This document shows positions 24,635-33,671 of a stretch of DNA of 64,000 nucleotides, one piece after another (the first letter of the stretch is position 1; each line of letters starts with the position of its first letter). The DNA comes from Pseudomonadota bacterium (GTDB lineage: Bacteria > Pseudomonadota > Gammaproteobacteria > Steroidobacterales > JBCBZW01): positions 212,937 to 276,936 of the forward strand of contig JBCCWS010000004.1 of the NCBI GenBank assembly GCA_039193195.1, read 5' to 3'. The notes under the pieces are model-generated. The model saw only the letters and a list, made by a program, of their open reading frames with translations. It made no database searches and was not told the DNA's origin. A program made the translations under genes and the position numbers.

Positions 24635-26053
24635 CTAAGAGATAAGATCTGCAGCCTGCTCGCGACGCATGAGCGCGAGCATGCCCGAGGCCTTGTCGAA
24701 ACTCTCCTGGTACTCAGCATCCAGCGCTGAATCTGCCACGATGCCGCCACCCGCCCAGCCGTGCAGCATGCCGCCGTGCCAGGCCATCGTTCGAATGGCG
24801 ATGTTGGTGTCCATGCTGCCGTCTACCCCTAGGTACCCGATAGCACCGCAGTACACACTGCGCCGGTGCGGCTCGAGGGTCTCGATAATCTCCATGGCGC
24901 GGATCTTCGGTGCGCCCGTGATCGAGCCTCCAGGGAAGCAGTGGCGAAGTAACTCGATCGCATCTGCGCCCTCTTCCAATTCGCCGGTGACGGTGCTCAC
25001 CAGGTGGTGGACGCGCTCGAAGCTCTCAAGCTTCCACAGCTCCGGCACGCGCACGCTACCGGGGCGGCAGACCTTCCCCAGGTCGTTGCGCAGAAGATCG
25101 ACGATCATCACGTTCTCGGCCCGATCCTTCTCGCTTCGATAGAGCTCCTCGGCCATCGCACGGTCCGCCTCTGCCCCGAGTTGGCGTGGTCGCGTACCCT
25201 TGATCGGGCGCGTCTCGACCACCCCGCGACGTACCTTAAGGAATCGTTCGGGTGAAGATGAGAGCACCGCGCCGTCTGGCAGGCGCATGAAGCTCGAGAA
25301 GGGAGCGGGCGTGACTTCCCGCAGCTGGCGATAGGCGGACCAGGCGTCACCGGCGACCGGGGCTGAGAAGCGTTGGGCGAAGTTCACCTGGTAGCAATCT
25401 CCGGCCCGGATGTGGCCCTTAATGCGTGCAAAAGCCTCAGCGTACGTCTGCGGCGTGAGATTGGCGACGCACTCGCCGATGAGTTGATAGCCGGCCGCGG
25501 CCACCCGTTCCGAGCCACCCCACGAGACGCCGCCCGTCACCAACCCGTGCACGCGCGCCCACCAGGCCTCATCCCGAGCCTGCGGGGCGACCAGACGAGT
25601 GCGTCTTTCGCGGTGGTCGACCACCACCGCCCAGTCGTAGACGCCGACGGCCATATCGGGAAGGTCGACGTCGCGTTCCGCGACCGTTGGCAGGCGTTCA
25701 AAACGACGACCCAAATCGTAGCCGAAGTAGCCCAACGCACCGCCGCAGAACGGCAGATCAGGCACCTCAGGCTGGCGCGGCCCCATGCGCTCTCGCAGGA
25801 GCTCCAGGGGGTCGGCGTCGCTTAGCTGTAGATCACCCCCCTCGCGCACGGCGGTGACGCCGCCACGCGTGCAGAGCGTGGCGCGCGGGCGCGCGGCGAG
25901 CACGTCGAAACGACCGAGGGGCGCACGCGGCACGCAACTGTCGAGGAACACGAACCAAGGTTGCGCCGACAGGTGCTGAAACTGACGTGCCGAGTCCGGG
26001 GCGTAGGGCAACTCGATAACGCGCTGGGATGCTGTTGCTGACAGGACGCTCAC
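24635..26053 (-). CDS. pabB: Aminodeoxychorismate synthase component I
   Basis: 472 residues from GTG 26053; an in-frame ATG at 26152 would add 33 Arg-rich residues and run into the divergent promoter, so the start is uncertain. The chorismate-binding domain shows ARIKGHIRAGDCYQVNFAQRF, SSSPERFL, RPIKGTRPR, NVMIVDLLRNDLG and FPGGSITGAPKIRAMEII. The Lys in PIKGT marks PabB, where anthranilate synthase has PIAGT. With a PabA subunit it converts chorismate to aminodeoxychorismate, leading to p-aminobenzoate. Leading the ftr/RFAP-synthase gene set, it may supply p-aminobenzoate for both folate and methanopterin. Confidence 0.9.
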   Translation of the reverse strand: MSVLSATASQRVIELPYAPDSARQFQHLSAQPWFVFLDSCVPRAPLGRFDVLAARPRATLCTRGGVTAVREGGDLQLSDADPLELLRERMGPRQPEVPDLPFCGGALGYFGYDLGRRFERLPTVAERDVDLPDMAVGVYDWAVVVDHRERRTRLVAPQARDEAWWARVHGLVTGGVSWGGSERVAAAGYQLIGECVANLTPQTYAEAFARIKGHIRAGDCYQVNFAQRFSAPVAGDAWSAYRQLREVTPAPFSSFMRLPDGAVLSSSPERFLKVRRGVVETRPIKGTRPRQLGAEADRAMAEELYRSEKDRAENVMIVDLLRNDLGKVCRPGSVRVPELWKLESFERVHHLVSTVTGELEEGADAIELLRHCFPGGSITGAPKIRAMEIIETLEPHRRSVYCGAIGYLGVDGSMDTNIAIRTMAWHGGMLHGWAGGGIVADSALDAEYQESFDKASGMLALMRREQAADLIS

Positions 26054-26171
26054 TCTCCGCCGTTCCCCACCAAGCCGCGGGGCGAAGGGCGCCTCGCGGG
26101 GCGCACAAGTGTAGCGCATTCGTGACCTGAGTCCGACAGCGTGCGTCATCACGATTGCTGCGGGATCGGCC

Positions 26172-26177
26172 TATAAT
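26172..26177 (+). promoter_or_regulatory. -10 element of the N-formylglutamate amidohydrolase-like gene
   Basis: A perfect TATAAT lies 34 bp before the GTG start codon at 26212, predicting a start site near 26184 and a 5' leader of about 28 nt. No good -35 is found 16-18 bp upstream, so an activator may be needed. Confidence 0.5.
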
Positions 26178-26211
26178 TGCTGGTTCATCTCGACTCGAGG
26201 AGCGCCTATCC

Positions 26212-27030
26212 GTGGATCCCGTAATCGACCTGCAAGAGGGCGACTCGCCAATCATCTTGAGTGCTCCCCACGTGGGGACTCAGGTGCCCGAGGGGATCCT
26301 GTCCCGGCTCTCGGAGCGCGGCCGCGCGCTAGATGACACGGACTGGCACATACACCGCCTTTACGCGGGATTGCTGCCCGGCGCGACAACGGTCTCCGCG
26401 CGCTACTCCCGCTACGTAGTCGACCTCAACCGCCCCCCGGACGGCGGTTCCCTTTATCCCGGGCAAAACACCACCGGCACCTGCCCAGTGACGGACTTCG
26501 ATGGTGAATCCCTATACCTGGAGGGGCAGGCGCCCGACGAAGACGAGGTGGCCGAGCGCGTCCGAACCTACCACCGCCCGTACCACGAAGCCCTTCACCA
26601 GCAAATCGAACGACTCAAGGCCAAGCACGGGGCGGTCCTCCTCTACGACTGTCACTCGATCCGTTCAGTGATCCCCTATCTCTTTGAGGGCCAGTTGCCG
26701 GTGCTCAACATCGGCACTAACCAGGGTGCCACCTGCCATGCGGATCTGGAGACCCTTACCGCGGAGGGCTGTCGAGCCGCCGAACAGGGCGGATACAACT
26801 GGGTCCTGAACGGTCGCTTCAAGGGAGGATGGACCACGCGCCACTACGGTCAACCGGAAACGGGGGTTCACGCGATCCAGATGGAGACGGCCCAGCGCGC
26901 CTATCTCCACGAGACGCCGCCGTGGAACTACGCGCCCGCGCTGGCGGATCAGCTGCGCCCCTACCTGCGCGCGATGCTGGTCACGCTCGAGGCGCGGGTA
27001 CGAGAGCTGGGCGCGCAGGGTGGGGCCTGA
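26212..27030 (+). CDS. N-formylglutamate amidohydrolase family protein
   Basis: 272 residues. The family zinc-hydrolase motifs are visible: PIILSAPHVGTQVPE, DDTDWHIHRLYAG, SRYVVDLNRPPDG, VLLYDCHSIRSVIP and NGRFKGGWTTRHYG. It should hydrolyse an N-formylated or N-acylated amino acid; formylglutamate is the namesake substrate in histidine breakdown. No other hut gene is near, so the physiological substrate is open. The start is GTG 26212, placed by the CGAGGAGCG ribosome-binding site 8 bp upstream. It diverges from pabB. Confidence 0.85.
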   Translation: MDPVIDLQEGDSPIILSAPHVGTQVPEGILSRLSERGRALDDTDWHIHRLYAGLLPGATTVSARYSRYVVDLNRPPDGGSLYPGQNTTGTCPVTDFDGESLYLEGQAPDEDEVAERVRTYHRPYHEALHQQIERLKAKHGAVLLYDCHSIRSVIPYLFEGQLPVLNIGTNQGATCHADLETLTAEGCRAAEQGGYNWVLNGRFKGGWTTRHYGQPETGVHAIQMETAQRAYLHETPPWNYAPALADQLRPYLRAMLVTLEARVRELGAQGGA

Positions 27031-27061
27031 TGGCCCGGATCGGTCCCCGGTCCATCTGCGC

Positions 27062-28093
27062 CTAGAGTAGCAACGCCTGGAAGAACCAACCTGACCAGTG
27101 CCTACGCTGCGTCAGGAAGAAGTCGTTCACCTCGCGCGCCAGCTCGATAAGGGCGGCATCGAGCGCGGCTGGCACCGAACACGGGGAGGCTTGCTGGGCC
27201 GCATCGCCACTCCCTGCGAGCGTGTCGAGTCGCACAGTGCCCCCCTCGGCGATCAGGCCGCGACGGGTGGAGCCGTCCGCGACCGCCTGGTGGGCGATCG
27301 CGTAGTGCCGGGCAACCCGTTCAGCGGTTGCCGGCTTCCATTGGCCCATCACAAGCAGGAGGCGCTCTAGGGCCGTCAGCTCCAGGTGTTCTTCTACAAA
27401 GGCGATTGGATCCGCCCGAGTGGTGCTCTCGCCGACGAGCGCCAACAGGCCCGCGACGGTCACCAGGCGCGAGGAGCGCAGCTTCACCATGCGCAGGCGC
27501 CAACTGTCGTCTTCGCCGTGCGCGAAGTCGTAGGTTTGATAGGCCACGTAGCTGCGCCGGTAGCGCACAAGCTCAGAGGCCAGCAGTGCGAAAGGCGCCG
27601 ACGCCCCCTGCCCGATGGTGAACCAGCGCAGCACCTCGCCACGCAAGCAGCCGAAGCGGTCGGACTGAGTCACTGCTCGCGCATCCAGCAGGCACTGGAG
27701 CCGCTTGCCGTAGACCTGCGGAGACTCGTCCAGGCTCCCCAGGCGCCGCGGGTCGAGCAGCTCCGCCCGCCGCACGACCTGGCGAAAGAAACCACCGCGC
27801 TTCGGCGCCCGTAAGCCCACGCTCTCGATCGCCTTGAGCACCTCCGCCATAGCGCGCTCTACCGCGTCCGGGCCAGCGCCGTCGCTGCCTACGACGACGC
27901 AGTCCACGTCCGAATCCGGCGCCGCCTCGCGACGTCCGAGTGACCCCGCCGCCGCAACACACTCGAGCGCGTCCAGCGCCCCTCCCGCTCTAGCAAGCTG
28001 CGCTCGCAGGGCCCGAAGGCGCTTGTCGCTCCAAGCGCGACTCGCCTCCAAGCCTTCGGGCAGGCAGATCCGGTAGCCCAGCCGTTCACTCAC
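27062..28093 (-). CDS. Nucleotidyltransferase-domain protein of unknown role
   Basis: 343 residues. The N-terminal part carries the pol-beta nucleotidyltransferase signature GSLGRREAAPDSDVDCVVVG at about 50-69, with the two acidic metal residues of SDVDC. The remaining about 250 residues are mostly helical (YRRSYVAYQTYDFAHGEDDSWRLRMVKLRSSRL) and may bind the substrate. I do not recognise the subfamily; GlnD/DUF294-like or aminoglycoside-type enzymes are alternatives. It is convergent with the amidohydrolase gene, 31 bp away, and appears to be transcribed alone. Confidence 0.6.
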   Translation of the reverse strand: MSERLGYRICLPEGLEASRAWSDKRLRALRAQLARAGGALDALECVAAAGSLGRREAAPDSDVDCVVVGSDGAGPDAVERAMAEVLKAIESVGLRAPKRGGFFRQVVRRAELLDPRRLGSLDESPQVYGKRLQCLLDARAVTQSDRFGCLRGEVLRWFTIGQGASAPFALLASELVRYRRSYVAYQTYDFAHGEDDSWRLRMVKLRSSRLVTVAGLLALVGESTTRADPIAFVEEHLELTALERLLLVMGQWKPATAERVARHYAIAHQAVADGSTRRGLIAEGGTVRLDTLAGSGDAAQQASPCSVPAALDAALIELAREVNDFFLTQRRHWSGWFFQALLL

Positions 28094-28171
28094 GACGCGA
28101 TCGTCGCGGCGATCAACGCGCCGGGTAGCACGGTGCTTTTCGATATCACGGACGGCGGATACACTTACCTA

Positions 28172-28332
28172 GCCTGGATTGTTTATGCGTCTTCGTCGCG
28201 AGGTGGTGACACGCGGAAACCGTGGGGTGGCGCGCCGCGTACTGAGCAGTACGTCGAGCGCCTGACGAGAGCACACCCTATGTTTTCCTGTGTACCACCG
28301 GCCGCAGCGAAAGACTCATGAGCAATCCAGGC
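28172..28332. mobile_element. MITE-like inverted-repeat element inserted at CTAG
   Basis: The 161-bp segment is an imperfect palindrome along its length. The left end GCCTGGATTGTTTATGCGTC matches the reverse complement of the right end, GCCTGGATTGCTCATGAGTC, with similarity continuing inward to a central hairpin CGTACTG-AG-CAGTACG. It is bounded by CTAG on both sides, giving either a 4-bp CTAG duplication or a TA duplication inside CTAG. CCTGGATT ends resemble IS1380-family termini, and TA in CTAG is the IS630 habit; I cannot decide between them. It encodes no transposase. It fills most of the 273-bp gap between the nucleotidyltransferase and the small gene at 28367. Confidence 0.75.
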
Positions 28333-28366
28333 TAGTGGCAGGTCAACGCACGGGGAGTGCAAGGGA

Positions 28367-28711
28367 ATGAACTCAAGGATACCGGAAGACTCGGTGCTCA
28401 AGCGCCATCACGTAGGCAGCGCCCTCGCCGACATACTCGCAACGATGCCGCCGCGCCCGAGTGACTCGGTGCTTAGACGTCACTTCGACGGGTCCGTGCA
28501 ACAGGCCCTCGATGCCGCCGTGGGTAGCGACGCAGCCGCCCTGCTGTTGGGGGATGGCAGCGCCTCGGCCAACGCCGTATCGAGCGCGACCGTTGGCCCC
28601 CCGCCCGCAGCGGCGGCGTCCTCGGCGCCCGCCAGCAGCGGTGACGGCGCGCCGCAGAGCACGGGCGGCGGCGGCTTCTTCGGCTGGTTGAAGCGCCTTT
28701 TCGGCGGCTGA
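28367..28711 (+). CDS. Small protein with duplicated DSVL(K/R)RH motif
   Basis: 114 residues, not recognised. The N-terminal half contains two similar segments 25 residues apart, DSVLKRHHVGS (8-18) and DSVLRRHFDGS (33-43). An Ala/Ser/Pro/Gly-rich linker follows (about 55-98), and the protein ends GGGFFGWLKRLFGG, a short amphipathic aromatic/basic segment that could touch a membrane or partner. There is no signal peptide. GGGGAG and AAGGGA precede the ATG, and a strong hairpin follows the stop, which supports a real, separately terminated gene. Confidence 0.55.
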   Translation: MNSRIPEDSVLKRHHVGSALADILATMPPRPSDSVLRRHFDGSVQQALDAAVGSDAAALLLGDGSASANAVSSATVGPPPAAAASSAPASSGDGAPQSTGGGGFFGWLKRLFGG

Positions 28712-28741
28712 GCCCACCGCGCACGGCAACACACGAAAGGC

Positions 28742-28765
28742 GGCAGGTGGGTGATCCCGCCTGCC
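28742..28765 (+). terminator. Hairpin terminator after the small DSVL-motif gene
   Basis: GGCAGGTGGG (28742-28751) pairs with CCCGCCTGCC (28756-28765) around TGAT, with one T-G wobble. It lies 31 bp after the stop codon. No T tract follows, so termination efficiency is uncertain. Confidence 0.55.
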
Positions 28766-28874
28766 CACCCTCCACACCTGCAGCGAGCAGCCGGGGCCAC
28801 CGATGGCTGTCGCGTCCTCCCCCAACGAACACACCGTCACGGAATAGGCCGGCTGAGCCAGCTAGACTCCCCGG

Positions 28875-29369
28875 ATGGCAAAGCGCTCGGACAAGCACGG
28901 TTCCCCGCCCACGCCGCCTGAGGGCGAGGAGCGACCCTTCTGGGAACGGAAGTCGCTCAAGCAGATGACCACTAAGGAGTGGGAGTCGCTGTGCGATGGC
29001 TGCGCTCGCTGCTGCGTTTTCCGGCTCGAGGATGAGCGCACAGGCGAAAGGATTGGCACCAACGTATGCTGCGATCTTCTCGACACGAACAGCTGCCGCT
29101 GCACCGACTACCCTCGCCGATCGATCAAACAGCCTCAGTGCATCACCCTGACCGCGAGGATGCTCACCAAGGACGCGAGCTGGCTGCCGGGAACCTGCGC
29201 CTATCGGCGTATCGCGGAGGGACGAGGACTAGAGTGGTGGCACCCGCTGGTATCGGGCACCACCCAAACGGTGATCGATGCTGGGATCACGGTGCGCGGG
29301 CGGGTCATCCACGAGCGTGAAGCGGGTGACCTGGAACATCATTTGGTGGACGGCTGGCTCACGGACTAG
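28875..29369 (+). CDS. ycgN: YcgN-family cysteine-cluster protein
   Basis: 164 residues. It matches the YcgN/UPF0260 family: FWERKSLKQMTTKEWESLCDGCARCC, then VCCDLLDTNSCRCTDYPRR, CITLTARML and LPGTCAYRRIAEGRGLEWWHPLVSG. Cysteines in the CxxCxxCC, CC, CxC and later positions suggest a metal or iron-sulfur site. The function is unknown. It stands alone and converges on the serine-glyoxylate aminotransferase gene 75 bp away; no clear terminator was found in that gap. Confidence 0.9.
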   Translation: MAKRSDKHGSPPTPPEGEERPFWERKSLKQMTTKEWESLCDGCARCCVFRLEDERTGERIGTNVCCDLLDTNSCRCTDYPRRSIKQPQCITLTARMLTKDASWLPGTCAYRRIAEGRGLEWWHPLVSGTTQTVIDAGITVRGRVIHEREAGDLEHHLVDGWLTD

Positions 29370-29444
29370 GGCCTCCAGCGACGAAGGCCAGGGGCGACGG
29401 CCGCGATAGACGTGGCCGAGACCCCCGCGCGCCTGAGCAATCCG

Positions 29445-30626
29445 CTAGCGCTCGTTCTGCAGCCAGTAGGTGGTCGCCGCCGCCACGCCACTGCCCGGCG
29501 CCACGTCAGCGCCGAACTCACGCAAGATCATCTCTGCGCCGCTAATCGCGCTGCACAGCATAAGCTCGTTGAGATCACCGAGATGACCGATGCGGAATGC
29601 CTTGCCCGCAAGCTGCGATAGGCCGGCGCCTAGCGCGAGGTTGTAGTGGGTGGCCGCGCGCTGCACGACTTTAGCGCCGTCGATGTTCTCAGGCACCAGG
29701 ATCGTGGTCACCGTGTCCGATTCCCAGCGCTTTGCCTTGGCGCAAATCTCGTAGCCCCAGCCCTCGCGCACGGCCGCTCGGACGCCTTCCGCAAGGCGGT
29801 GGTGGCGAGTGTAGACGTTCTCTAGGCCTTCCTCGAGCAAACGATCCAGCGCTACGCGCAGACCACGCAACATAGGCATGGACGGCGTGTAGGGAAAGTA
29901 GCCGCCCGGGTTAGTAGCGAGCATGTCGTTCCAGTCGAAGAAACAGCGAACGAGCTTGGCATTCTCACGAGCCGCGAGTGCCTTCTGGCTAACGGCGATG
30001 ATCGCAAGACCTGCGGGCAACATGAAGCCCTTCTGCGAGCCACTTACGGCGACGTCGACGCCCCACTCGTCCATGCGGAAGTCGATGCTGCCGATCGAGC
30101 TGACGCCGTCGACGAATAGCAGTGCTGGATGGTTCGCATCGTCCATCACCTTGCGCACTGGCGCCACATCGCTAGTGACGCCAGTGGCCGTCTCGTTGTG
30201 CGTCATGAGGACGGCCTTGATGTCGCGGTCCGTGTCATCACGCAGGATCTGGCCGAAGGTCTCTTCCGGCACGCCCGTTCCCCACTCAGCGTCGACTTCG
30301 ATCACGTCTAGGCCAAGCCGCTGGGCCATGTCGATCCACAGATGGCTGAACTGGCCGTAGCGCGCGATCAACACCTTGTCGCCGGGCGACAGGGTGTTCT
30401 GCAGGGCCGATTCCCAACCACCCGTACCCGACGCGGGAAACACAATGACCGTGCCTTCGGTGGTCTTGAAGACCTGCTTGAGGTCCTCCATCAGAGGTTT
30501 GGTGAACGACGGCAGCAGGGGCGATCGATGGTCCTCCATCTCCGCGTGGATGGCGCGCATTACCTCGGGCGGCACGTTGGTCGGGCCGGGGACGAATAGG
30601 TGGTGCTTTCCGGTGAGCATGGTCAT
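29445..30626 (-). CDS. sga: Serine--glyoxylate aminotransferase
   Basis: 393 residues, a class-V PLP aminotransferase that converts serine plus glyoxylate to hydroxypyruvate plus glycine in the serine cycle. The N-terminus is HHLFVPGPTNVPPEVMRAI. The PLP-binding lysine is Lys199 in VSGSQKGFMLPAG, preceded by FVDGVSSIGS. Serine-pyruvate or alanine-glyoxylate activity is possible by family, but the neighbourhood fixes the role. It is the last gene of the minus-strand serine-cycle operon, 26 bp after glyA. Confidence 0.93.
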   Translation of the reverse strand: MTMLTGKHHLFVPGPTNVPPEVMRAIHAEMEDHRSPLLPSFTKPLMEDLKQVFKTTEGTVIVFPASGTGGWESALQNTLSPGDKVLIARYGQFSHLWIDMAQRLGLDVIEVDAEWGTGVPEETFGQILRDDTDRDIKAVLMTHNETATGVTSDVAPVRKVMDDANHPALLFVDGVSSIGSIDFRMDEWGVDVAVSGSQKGFMLPAGLAIIAVSQKALAARENAKLVRCFFDWNDMLATNPGGYFPYTPSMPMLRGLRVALDRLLEEGLENVYTRHHRLAEGVRAAVREGWGYEICAKAKRWESDTVTTILVPENIDGAKVVQRAATHYNLALGAGLSQLAGKAFRIGHLGDLNELMLCSAISGAEMILREFGADVAPGSGVAAATTYWLQNER

Positions 30627-30652
30627 GGTCGATCAGTTCTCCTGCCGTGATA

Positions 30653-31903
30653 TCAACGATAGACGGGGAAGCGGGAGCACAGCTCGACCACCTCGTTCTT
30701 CACGCGCGTCAGCGTGGCGTCGCTCTCGATGTCTTCGAGGACATCCGCAATCCAGTTGGCCACCTGCGTCGCCTCCTTTTCCTTGAAGCCCCGCGTGGTG
30801 ATCGCCGGGGACCCGATGCGCACCCCCGAGGTCACGAAGGGTGACTGGGGATCGTTCGGCACCGTGTTCTTGTTCACGGTAATGTTAGCGCTGCCGAGCG
30901 CCGCATCGGCGGCCTTGCCGGTGAGCCCCTTGTCGACTAGATCAAGCAGGAACAGGTGGTTTTGCGTGCCCCCGGACACCACTTTGAAGCCGCGCCCGAT
31001 CATGGTCTCCGCCATCGTCTGCGCATTCCTCAGGACTTGGGTCTGATAGTCCTTAAAGCCCGGCTCTAGGGCCTCCTTGAAGGCAACGGCCTTGGCGGCG
31101 ATGACGTGCATCAACGGTCCGCCCTGAATGCCGGGGAAGATCAGGCTGTTGTACTTCTTGGTGAGCTCATCATTCTTGCGTGCAACGATGAGCCCCCCAC
31201 GAGGGCCGCGCAGTGTCTTGTGGGTGGTCGTAGTAACGGCATCGGCGTGCGGTACGGGGTTCGGGTAATGGCCGCTCGCCACCAGCCCGGAGACGTGCGC
31301 CATGTCCACTACCAAGTAAGCGCCCACCTTGTCCGCTATTTCCCTGAAGCGTGCCCACTCGATGATCCCCGAGTAGGCGGAGAAGCCGCCGATGATCATC
31401 TTTGGCTTTTGCTCGACGGCGATCTCCTCGATGACATCGAAGTCGAGGCGACCGTCAGAGTCGACCCCGTATTGAGTGGCATCGTAGATCTTGCCGGAGA
31501 AGTTGGGCTTGGCGCCGTGGGTGAGGTGCCCCCCGTGATCGAGGCTCATGCCCATGATCTTGTCGTGCGGCTTGAGCAACGCCATGAACACGGCGGCGTT
31601 GGCCTGCGAGCCCGAGTGCGGCTGCACGTTGGCGTAGTCAGCGCCGTAGAGCTCCTTGGCTCGATCGATCGCGAGCTGCTCCGCCACATCAACATGCTCA
31701 CAGCCACCGTAGTAGCGCTTGCCCGGGTAGCCCTCGGCGTACTTATTGGTGAGGACGGATCCTTGCGCCTGCATCACCCGGGGGCTGGTGTAGTTCTCTG
31801 ATGCAATCAGTTCGATATGCTCTTCTTGACGACGCACCTCATGGCTCATCGCCTCCCACAGATCCGGATCGAACTGCTCGATGGAGTCGGTCTTGTTAAA
31901 CAC
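30653..31903 (-). CDS. glyA: Serine hydroxymethyltransferase
   Basis: 416 residues. It makes serine from glycine and methylene-tetrahydrofolate. It has [16 protein letters not shown], the PLP lysine Lys229 in [14 protein letters not shown], and [13 protein letters not shown]. The start is GTG 31903, with GGAGG about 9 bp upstream. Its place between ftfL and sga marks it as the serine-cycle copy; a second housekeeping copy could exist outside the window. A hairpin lies in the 78-bp gap before it. Confidence 0.96.
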   Translation of the reverse strand: MFNKTDSIEQFDPDLWEAMSHEVRRQEEHIELIASENYTSPRVMQAQGSVLTNKYAEGYPGKRYYGGCEHVDVAEQLAIDRAKELYGADYANVQPHSGSQANAAVFMALLKPHDKIMGMSLDHGGHLTHGAKPNFSGKIYDATQYGVDSDGRLDFDVIEEIAVEQKPKMIIGGFSAYSGIIEWARFREIADKVGAYLVVDMAHVSGLVASGHYPNPVPHADAVTTTTHKTLRGPRGGLIVARKNDELTKKYNSLIFPGIQGGPLMHVIAAKAVAFKEALEPGFKDYQTQVLRNAQTMAETMIGRGFKVVSGGTQNHLFLLDLVDKGLTGKAADAALGSANITVNKNTVPNDPQSPFVTSGVRIGSPAITTRGFKEKEATQVANWIADVLEDIESDATLTRVKNEVVELCSRFPVYR

Positions 31904-31936
31904 TCCACTAACCTCCAGTAGTCAAAAGCGCAAGTC

Positions 31937-31967
31937 GATTCGCGAGGTGTCTTCCACCTATCGAATC
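31937..31967 (-). other. Hairpin in the ftfL-glyA intergenic gap
   Basis: GATTCG (31937-31942) pairs with CGAATC (31962-31967), and AGGTG (945-949) with CACCT (955-959) of the same stretch, with a 2x2 internal loop and a five-base tip. It sits inside the operon with no T run, so differential mRNA stability or processing is more likely than termination. Confidence 0.45.
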
Positions 31968-31981
31968 AGCTCATCATAAAA

Positions 31982-33655
31982 TCAGAACAAGCCGCTGATG
32001 CTGCCGTTCTCGTCAATATCGATTCGCTCGGCAGCCGGAGCCTTGGGCAGGCCGGGCATGGTCATGATGCTGCCACAGATCGCCACAATGAATCCTGCCC
32101 CGTTTGCTAGCCGCACATCCCTGACGTGAACCGCATGTCCGGACGGCGCTCCGCGCAGGCCGGGATCGGTGGAGAAGCTCATCTGGGTCTTCGCCATGCA
32201 CACGGGATAGTCCGGATACAGGCGTGACCATTCCTCGAGCTTGGACTTCACCTTTGGATCTGCGCTGATGTTCGCCGCTCCATAAACCCGCGTGGCGACC
32301 GCCTCGATCTTCTCCCACAAGGAGGCCTCATCCGGATAAACGTAACGATGTGTTCCCGGCCGCTCGTCCAGGATTCCGGCGATCTTGGTGGCGAGATCCT
32401 CGGCGCCAGCGCCGCCATCTGCCCAATGGCGCGCGACCACTACCTCGACGCCCAGCTTCTCGCAACGCGCCTTCACGGCGGCAATCTCCGCGTCCGTATC
32501 GAAGGTGAAGTGATTAATGCCCACAACGCAAGGAAGCCCGTAGCGTTCCGTGATGTTGCTCACATGCCGCTCGAGGTTGGAAAGTCCTTCCTCCAACGCG
32601 GACAGGTTCTCCGTATTCAGGTCCGCCTTGGCCACACCACCGTGAAACTTCAGCGCGCGGACGGTGGCCACGAGCACAACAGCGGCCGGCTTGAGGCCCG
32701 CCTTGCGGCACTTGATGTCGATGAACTTCTCGGCCCCAAGGTCGGCACCGAAGCCGGCCTCAGTCACCACATAGTCGGCCAGCTTTAGGGCCGTCTTGGT
32801 GGCCATAACTGTGTTGCAGCCATGGGCGATATTGGCGAAGGGGCCGCCGTGGATGAACGCCAGGTTGTTCTCCAGGGTCTGCACTACGTTGGGCTTGATC
32901 GCGTCCTTCAGCAGCGCAGCCATGGCGCCGTGGGCGTTCAATTCACGCGCGTACACGGGCGTCGTGCGATCCCGCTTGTAACCGACGATGATCCGACCCA
33001 AGCGATCCTTTAGATCAGCCAAACCATCGGCGAGGCACAGAATGGCCATGACTTCCGACGCCACCACGATGTCGTAACCGTCTTCGCGCGGGAAGCCGTT
33101 GGGTGTTCCGCCAAGCCCCACTGTGATCTGGCGCAAGGCGCGATCGTTCATGTCGACCACGCGCTTCCACTGAATCAGGCGCGGATCTAACTCCAGTGCG
33201 TTGCCGTGATTGATGTGGTTGTCAGTCATTGCGGAGAGCAGGTTGTGTGCGGCGCCGATCGCATGGAAGTCGCCGGTAAAGTGCAGGTTGATGTCTTCCA
33301 TCGGCACAACCTGGGCGTAGCCGCCTCCGGCAGCCCCACCCTTCACGCCAAAGCAGGGCCCGAGCGAGGGCTCGCGCAGACAGACCACGGTTTTGCGACC
33401 GATGCGGTTCAAGGCGTCACCAAGGCCGACGGTGGTCGTAGTCTTGCCCTCACCTGCAGGGGTCGGGCTGATCGCGGTCACCAGAACCAGCTTGCCATCC
33501 GGCTTGTCCGCCAGGGAGCTGATGTGATCCAGGGACAGCTTGGCCTTGTAGTGACCGTAAGGGTCCAGGTGCGAGCTTTCGATCCCGAGCCGCTCACCGG
33601 CCAGCTCGATGATCGGCCGCATCTTGGCTTTGCGTGCGATTTCGATGTCAGACAT
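31982..33655 (-). CDS. ftfL: Formate--tetrahydrofolate ligase
   Basis: 557 residues. It activates formate with ATP to 10-formyl-H4F, the entry of formate into assimilation. The ATP site [18 protein letters not shown] is at about 66-83, and [22 protein letters not shown] and [14 protein letters not shown] are hallmark segments. The ATG 33655 start is set by GGGGGAG 8 bp upstream; the frame stays open further upstream but would overlap ppc. It lies between ppc and glyA in the serine-cycle operon and links formate from the H4MPT pathway to the H4F pool. Confidence 0.96.
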   Translation of the reverse strand: MSDIEIARKAKMRPIIELAGERLGIESSHLDPYGHYKAKLSLDHISSLADKPDGKLVLVTAISPTPAGEGKTTTTVGLGDALNRIGRKTVVCLREPSLGPCFGVKGGAAGGGYAQVVPMEDINLHFTGDFHAIGAAHNLLSAMTDNHINHGNALELDPRLIQWKRVVDMNDRALRQITVGLGGTPNGFPREDGYDIVVASEVMAILCLADGLADLKDRLGRIIVGYKRDRTTPVYARELNAHGAMAALLKDAIKPNVVQTLENNLAFIHGGPFANIAHGCNTVMATKTALKLADYVVTEAGFGADLGAEKFIDIKCRKAGLKPAAVVLVATVRALKFHGGVAKADLNTENLSALEEGLSNLERHVSNITERYGLPCVVGINHFTFDTDAEIAAVKARCEKLGVEVVVARHWADGGAGAEDLATKIAGILDERPGTHRYVYPDEASLWEKIEAVATRVYGAANISADPKVKSKLEEWSRLYPDYPVCMAKTQMSFSTDPGLRGAPSGHAVHVRDVRLANGAGFIVAICGSIMTMPGLPKAPAAERIDIDENGSISGLF

Positions 33656-33671
33656 TACGTTGGCTCCCCCT

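Noticed and set aside
24635..26053. Anthranilate synthase component I (trpE)
   Set aside because: The PIKGT motif with Lys marks PabB; TrpE has Ala there. No trp genes are nearby.
28133..28321. A 62-codon frame before the small DSVL-motif gene
   Set aside because: It runs through the palindromic element and its composition follows the repeat; no ribosome-binding site.
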